In this document: in pieces, positions 60,967-64,000 of the stretch
How positions within the stretch are numbered: the stretch's first letter is position 1
How the letters are laid out: each line of letters opens with the position of its first letter
Assembly (NCBI RefSeq): GCF_036203305.1
Contig: NZ_CP108131.1
Span: forward strand, 3,720,001 to 3,784,000
DNA: 64,000 bases
Direction of reading: 5' to 3'
Source of the DNA: Streptomyces sp. NBC_00190
GTDB taxonomy: Bacteria; Actinomycetota; Actinomycetes; Streptomycetales; Streptomycetaceae
Notes under the pieces: model-generated
What the model was told of the DNA's origin: nothing
Databases searched by the model: none
The model's input: only the letters and a program-made list of their open reading frames with translations
Made by a program: the position numbers and the translations under genes

Positions 60967-61770
60967 ATGACCGACGCCGAACCCGCGCCTCCCGCACGCC
61001 GATCCGCCCGCTCCGCCCGCTCCACCGGCTCCGCTTTTCCCGCAGCCGCGTTCCCCGCAGCGCCCTCCCAGGCAGTCGTCCTGGCGGGCGGCCAGGGTTC
61101 GCGGCTGCGGCCGTACACGGACGACCGCCCCAAGCCGATGGTCGAGATCCCGGGGACGGGGGTGCCGATCATCGGGCACCAACTGGCCTGGCTGGCCTCG
61201 GAGGGGGTCACGGACGCCGTGGTCTCGTGCGGACATCTCGCCGGTGTGCTCCAGGAGTGGCTGGCGGAGGCGGTGTTGCCGCTGCGCGTGACGACGGTGG
61301 TGGAGGAGGAGCCGCTGGGGCGGGGCGGGGGCCTGAAGTACGCGGCGCGCCATCTCCCGTACCCGGACCGGCCCTGGTACGCGACGAACGGGGACATCTG
61401 GACCCGTTTCTCGCTGCGCGAGATGGCCGCGTTCCACGCGGAGCGCGGCGCGGTGGCGACGCTCGCGCTGGCCCGGCCGCGGATTCCGTGGGGGGTGGTG
61501 GAGACGAACGAGTTCGGGCAGGTGCTGGACTTCATCGAGGCTCCGCCGTCGCCCTATCCGGTCAATGCGGGCGTGTACGTCTTCGGGCCCGAATTCGCCG
61601 CGCTGCTCCCGGACTTGGGGGACCACGAGCGGACCACGTTCCCGCGGCTGGCGCGCGAGCGCCGGCTAGCGGGCTTCCCGCTGCCCCAGGGGGCCTACTG
61701 GCGGGCGATCGACACGGCGAAGGACCTGATCGAGGCCGCACGGGAGTTGGAGGCGCAGACGGGCCCCTGA
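60967..61770 (+). CDS. sugar-1-phosphate nucleotidyltransferase family protein
   Basis: 267-aa GT-A-fold NTP transferase. AVVLAGGQGSRLRPYTDDRP then KPMVEIPG is the nucleotide-binding signature (GGxGxRLxPxT-x-KP). YATNGDIWTRFSL replaces the usual GD metal motif region, VVEEEPLGRGGGLKYAARHL binds the sugar, and NAGVYVFGPEFAALLPDLGD follows. An Ala/Arg/Ser-rich N-terminal extension (1-34) is unusual. TACGCT 7 nt before the ATG suggests leaderless expression. The sugar is undetermined (mannose or glucose type). Confidence 0.88.
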   Translation: MTDAEPAPPARRSARSARSTGSAFPAAAFPAAPSQAVVLAGGQGSRLRPYTDDRPKPMVEIPGTGVPIIGHQLAWLASEGVTDAVVSCGHLAGVLQEWLAEAVLPLRVTTVVEEEPLGRGGGLKYAARHLPYPDRPWYATNGDIWTRFSLREMAAFHAERGAVATLALARPRIPWGVVETNEFGQVLDFIEAPPSPYPVNAGVYVFGPEFAALLPDLGDHERTTFPRLARERRLAGFPLPQGAYWRAIDTAKDLIEAARELEAQTGP

Positions 61771-61813
61771 AGCCCTTCACAGGCCCACGTGCCACATGTC
61801 GCACGGCACACGC

Positions 61814-61850
61814 GGAGGGGCCCGGCACGCCGTGCGTGCCGGGCCCCTCC
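61814..61850. terminator. bidirectional terminator
   Basis: A 17-bp perfect stem GGAGGGGCCCGGCACGC / complement with loop CGT, between convergent genes. Confidence 0.9.
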
Positions 61851-61885
61851 GTCCGTCGAGGCTGCCAGAAGTGGTCAGCCGGTGC

Positions 61886-63400
61886 TCAGCCGATGATTCC
61901 GCCGATGAGGCCGGGCTGCTTCGTCGGGGACCCACCGCTCGTGGACCCCGAGGAAGTGACCGGCGCCTTCGGAGAGCTGGACTGCCGCGGCGTGCTGCGC
62001 GGGGTCTGCCTGCTGGTGGTGCCCTTCGACGCGCTGGGCGACTCGGAGCGGGATCCGGCGGTCTCACGGGCGGGGGCGCCGGAAGCGGTCTTGCCGGACT
62101 TCGCGGCCGGTTCGGACGGGGTGGCCGAGGGCTGCGGCTCCTTGGACGACGGCTGTTGGGTGGGCTGCTGGCTGGGCTGCTGCCTGGCCGGCGCCTTCGG
62201 CAGCGGGCGGCCCGGCAGGTAGTTGCTGGGGGCCTGGCCCGGTCCGGGCACGGTGACCACGGTCGTGGAGCGGACGGCGCCGCCGAGCAGCGAGCCGATG
62301 AGCAGGGTGAGCCCGCACACGACGGTGGCCATGACGGCTCCGCGGCGCAGTACGCGCCGACGCAGCCGCCAGACCTCTGAGCGCGGCCCGAGGGTGCGCC
62401 AGGCTTCGCCGGCGAGGCGGCCGTCGAGGGAGTAGACCGGCGCGCCCGCGATGATCAGGGGGCTCCAGGCGGCGAGGTAGATGATGTCCGGCGCGTCGTA
62501 GGCCGGGACGGTCTTCCAGCTCACCGTCATCAGCAGCGCGGCGGAGAGCAGCGCCCCGAAGCAGGCGGCGAACCGCTGCCACAGGCCGAAGACGGTCAGC
62601 ACGCCGACGATGACCTGGAGGAACGCCACCGTGAGGCCGGCGCCGACCGGGTGCGCGAGCGCGAAGTCGCGCAGCGGTTCGGCCAGGGCCCAGGGGTGGA
62701 GGGTGTGCAGCCAGGTGACCATGGAGCCGCGTTCGCCGCCGTCGAAGTAGACGGGGTCGCACAGCTTGCCCATGCCGGCGTAGATCGAGATGAAGCCGAG
62801 GAAGACGCGCAGCGGGAGCAGCACGACGCCGAGGTTCATCCGGCGGCCCGGGTAGTAGGAGGCCTGTGCACGGGCGTCGGGGCCGGGGCCGGGGCCGGGC
62901 CGCCGGGAGTCCTCGCCGGGACGGGTGCCGTGCGGATCGCCGTACGGCAGGTCCCGTACGGGGGCCATCGGGCGCGTCTCGTCGGGGTACCCGTAGGTGC
63001 GCTGGCCGATGACGGTCGGCGTGGCCAGCGTGTCCTCGGCGAGGTCGTGGGCCAGGTCGAGGCGCGGGATGACCTGGGTGGCGACGCCGTCGTACTCGTC
63101 GTGGCCGCGAACGGCCTGGAGGAGTCCGCCCATGGCCGCGGAGTCGCCCGCCTCCGACCTGCCGCTCCAGACCACGGGTGATCTGCGGCGGGTGGCTCCG
63201 GCGGCGGCGACCACGGCGCCGCCCAGGACGGCTGCCCGGCCGGGGGCGTTCGCGGGCTTGGAACGCGCGCTCGGGCTCGGTGCGAGCCGCACGCGGAAGC
63301 TGGCGTGGTTGACGATGACCTGTGCGGGGTCGCACGGCACCTTGACCATGCTCAGCGCGGGCTGGTCGTCGAACCCTGACGTTCTGGTGTCCACACTCAT
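61886..63400 (-). CDS. DoxX-family membrane protein with long disordered ends
   Basis: 504-aa protein. A cytoplasmic N-terminal region of about 185 aa, partly low-complexity (RPGPGPGPDARAQ), precedes the DoxX core (about 188-340). Core segments include MNLGVVLLPLRVFLGFISIY, AGMGKLCDPVYFDGGERGSM, VAFLQVIVGVLTVFGLWQRF and DIIYLAAWSPLIIAGAPVYS. A further helix (about 368-390) is followed by an external Ser/Pro/Gln-rich tail ending GLIGGIIG. DoxX proteins act in thiosulfate/quinone or redox membrane complexes; partners are not visible here. Confidence 0.85.
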   Translation of the reverse strand: MSVDTRTSGFDDQPALSMVKVPCDPAQVIVNHASFRVRLAPSPSARSKPANAPGRAAVLGGAVVAAAGATRRRSPVVWSGRSEAGDSAAMGGLLQAVRGHDEYDGVATQVIPRLDLAHDLAEDTLATPTVIGQRTYGYPDETRPMAPVRDLPYGDPHGTRPGEDSRRPGPGPGPDARAQASYYPGRRMNLGVVLLPLRVFLGFISIYAGMGKLCDPVYFDGGERGSMVTWLHTLHPWALAEPLRDFALAHPVGAGLTVAFLQVIVGVLTVFGLWQRFAACFGALLSAALLMTVSWKTVPAYDAPDIIYLAAWSPLIIAGAPVYSLDGRLAGEAWRTLGPRSEVWRLRRRVLRRGAVMATVVCGLTLLIGSLLGGAVRSTTVVTVPGPGQAPSNYLPGRPLPKAPARQQPSQQPTQQPSSKEPQPSATPSEPAAKSGKTASGAPARETAGSRSESPSASKGTTSRQTPRSTPRQSSSPKAPVTSSGSTSGGSPTKQPGLIGGIIG

Positions 63401-63413
63401 CTAACCGAGTGAT

Positions 63414-63430
63414 CAGTGTTTAGGACACTG
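63414..63430. promoter_or_regulatory. operator-like palindrome upstream of the DoxX gene
   Basis: CAGTGT-TTAGG-ACACTG, a perfect 6-bp inverted repeat beginning 14 bp before the start codon, where it could occlude RNA polymerase. Confidence 0.45.
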
Positions 63431-63472
63431 CCTTGACACCAGGGATGTGTCCGAGACCCGTCAAGATCAAGC

Positions 63473-63497
63473 CACCCCGCCCATAACGGGCGGGGTG
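63473..63497 (-). terminator. hairpin downstream of rlmB-type gene
   Basis: CACCCCGCCC, loop ATAAC, GGGCGGGGTG. It lies 114 bp past the rlmB-type stop, on the 3' side of the repeat tract. Confidence 0.6.
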
Positions 63498-63570
63498 ACA
63501 CGCTCACGGGTCTCTTTTCGTGAGCCAAGTGGATCAAGCGGATCGCGCGGATCAGGGCCGGTCAGACCCA

Positions 63571-63610
63571 TCCGGGCCGATCCGGGCCGATCCGGGCCGA
63601 TCCGGGCCGG
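63571..63610. repeat. 10-bp tandem repeat, 4 copies
   Basis: TCCGGGCCGA repeated four times (last unit TCCGGGCCGG), flanked on both sides by GGGCCGGTCAGAC. It lies immediately 3' of the rlmB-type stop codon. Confidence 0.9.
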
Positions 63611-64000
63611 TCAGACGCGACCGCGGCCCGCCCGGCGGCGCGCGGCCTCGTAGAGCACGACGCCGGCGGCGACACCGGCGTTGAGGGACTCGGCACCGCC
63701 CGGCATCGGGATGCGGACGAGGTAGTCGCAGTTCTCGCCGACGAGGCGGCCGAGGCCCTTGCCCTCGGAGCCGACGACGATGACGACGGGGCCGCCCAGC
63801 ACCTCCAGGTCCTGCACCTCGTGCGTGCCCTCGGCGGCGAGGCCGACGACGGTGATGCCGGCCTTCTTGTAGTCCTGGAGGGCGCGGGTCAGGTTGGTGA
63901 CGCGGGAGACCGGGGTACGGGCGGCGGTGCCGGCCGAGGTCTTCCAGGCGCCGGCGGTCATGCCGGCGGCGCGGCGCTCGGGGATGACCACGCCGTGGCC
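63611..64000 (-). CDS. rlmB: 23S rRNA 2'-O-methyltransferase RlmB (TrmH/SpoU), 3' part
   Basis: C-terminal 129 codons of a SpoU methyltransferase; the gene continues past the window edge. [20 protein letters not shown] corresponds to the E/R-rich motif 1 region, [19 protein letters not shown] to motif 2 and the knot, and [20 protein letters not shown] then YEAARRR to motif 3. RlmB methylates G2251-equivalent in the ribosomal P loop. Ends RRRAGRGRV. Confidence 0.9.
   Translation of the reverse strand, partial: GHGVVIPERRAAGMTAGAWKTSAGTAARTPVSRVTNLTRALQDYKKAGITVVGLAAEGTHEVQDLEVLGGPVVIVVGSEGKGLGRLVGENCDYLVRIPMPGGAESLNAGVAAGVVLYEAARRRAGRGRV

Overview
The window is about 72% GC, densely coded on both strands, and reads as chromosomal core DNA of a Streptomyces. 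Supporting markers are DasR-type operators on amino-sugar genes, an MsiK-type shared ABC ATPase, a CdgB-like diguanylate cyclase, an HbpS/SenS/SenR-like triad, XRE+DUF397 pairs, a CIRCE-controlled groEL without groES, and many GTG starts. From memory, the order resembles the S. coelicolor region from about SCO4326 down to SCO4236, so most of it is conserved core with small accessory patches.

Layout. 1-7.2 kb: tail of a gene (possibly mqnD), a cold-shock-domain protein, a HAD phosphatase, a HAAS-domain membrane protein, a large helicase-associated-domain protein, DUF4291, two GNAT enzymes and gene debris. 7.3-17.4 kb: a decayed and a full-length TnpB flank the XPB helicase, a HelD/HelR-type RNA polymerase remodeller, CutC, an HD hydrolase, an MFS exporter and a DUF4031 pair. 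17.5-21 kb: a MurNAc module of RpiR regulator, MurQ etherase and PTS EIIBC. 21-27.5 kb: accessory patch with an unknown membrane protein, a small secreted protein, a VapB-like/unknown/XRE/DUF397 cluster, a PQQ-propeller membrane protein and a broken subtilase. 27.6-35.6 kb: Ser/Thr kinase, GH16, TrpF-like protein, Uma2, groEL, cspA-type gene, MoaD/ThiS and thrC under a SAM-I riboswitch. 35.9-45.3 kb: GpgS, OtsA and OtsB (compatible solutes), an orphan sugar-binding lipoprotein divergent from nagK-nagA, a PfkB kinase and a CBM membrane protein. 45.4-53.9 kb: CdgB, flavin reductase, ArfB, TerD, M1 peptidase and HbpS/SenS/SenR. 54-64 kb: pentapeptide protein, MDR oxidoreductase, GNAT + phosphotransferase, FAD oxidoreductase, tRNA-Thr(TGT), MsiK, nucleotidyltransferase, DoxX protein and the 3' part of an rlmB-type methyltransferase.

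How the parts fit. Cell-wall sugar recovery is the main theme: MurNAc uptake and etherase, GlcNAc kinase and deacetylase, a sugar-binding lipoprotein and the shared ABC ATPase. An identical 12-mer TGGACTAGACCT (a DasR/dre-like core) lies before nagK, msiK and the cutC/HD divergon, and a second dre-like site AGGTCTACACCA lies before the binding protein. A second theme is stress: two cold-shock proteins, CIRCE-groEL, trehalose and glucosylglycerate synthesis, TerD, HbpS/SenSR, XPB and HelR. Many start codons have a TANNNT-like -10 box 6-7 nt upstream, implying many leaderless mRNAs.

No rRNA, CRISPR array, prophage or biosynthetic gene cluster was seen. I did not find one clear new multi-gene system. 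The best leads are the regulatory sites (dre on cutC, SAM-I on thrC, triple CIRCE half-sites, Crp-like palindrome on cdgB, operator over a leaderless -10), the TnpB copy invaded by a 30-bp palindromic repeat, and the VapB-like/XRE/DUF397 cluster.
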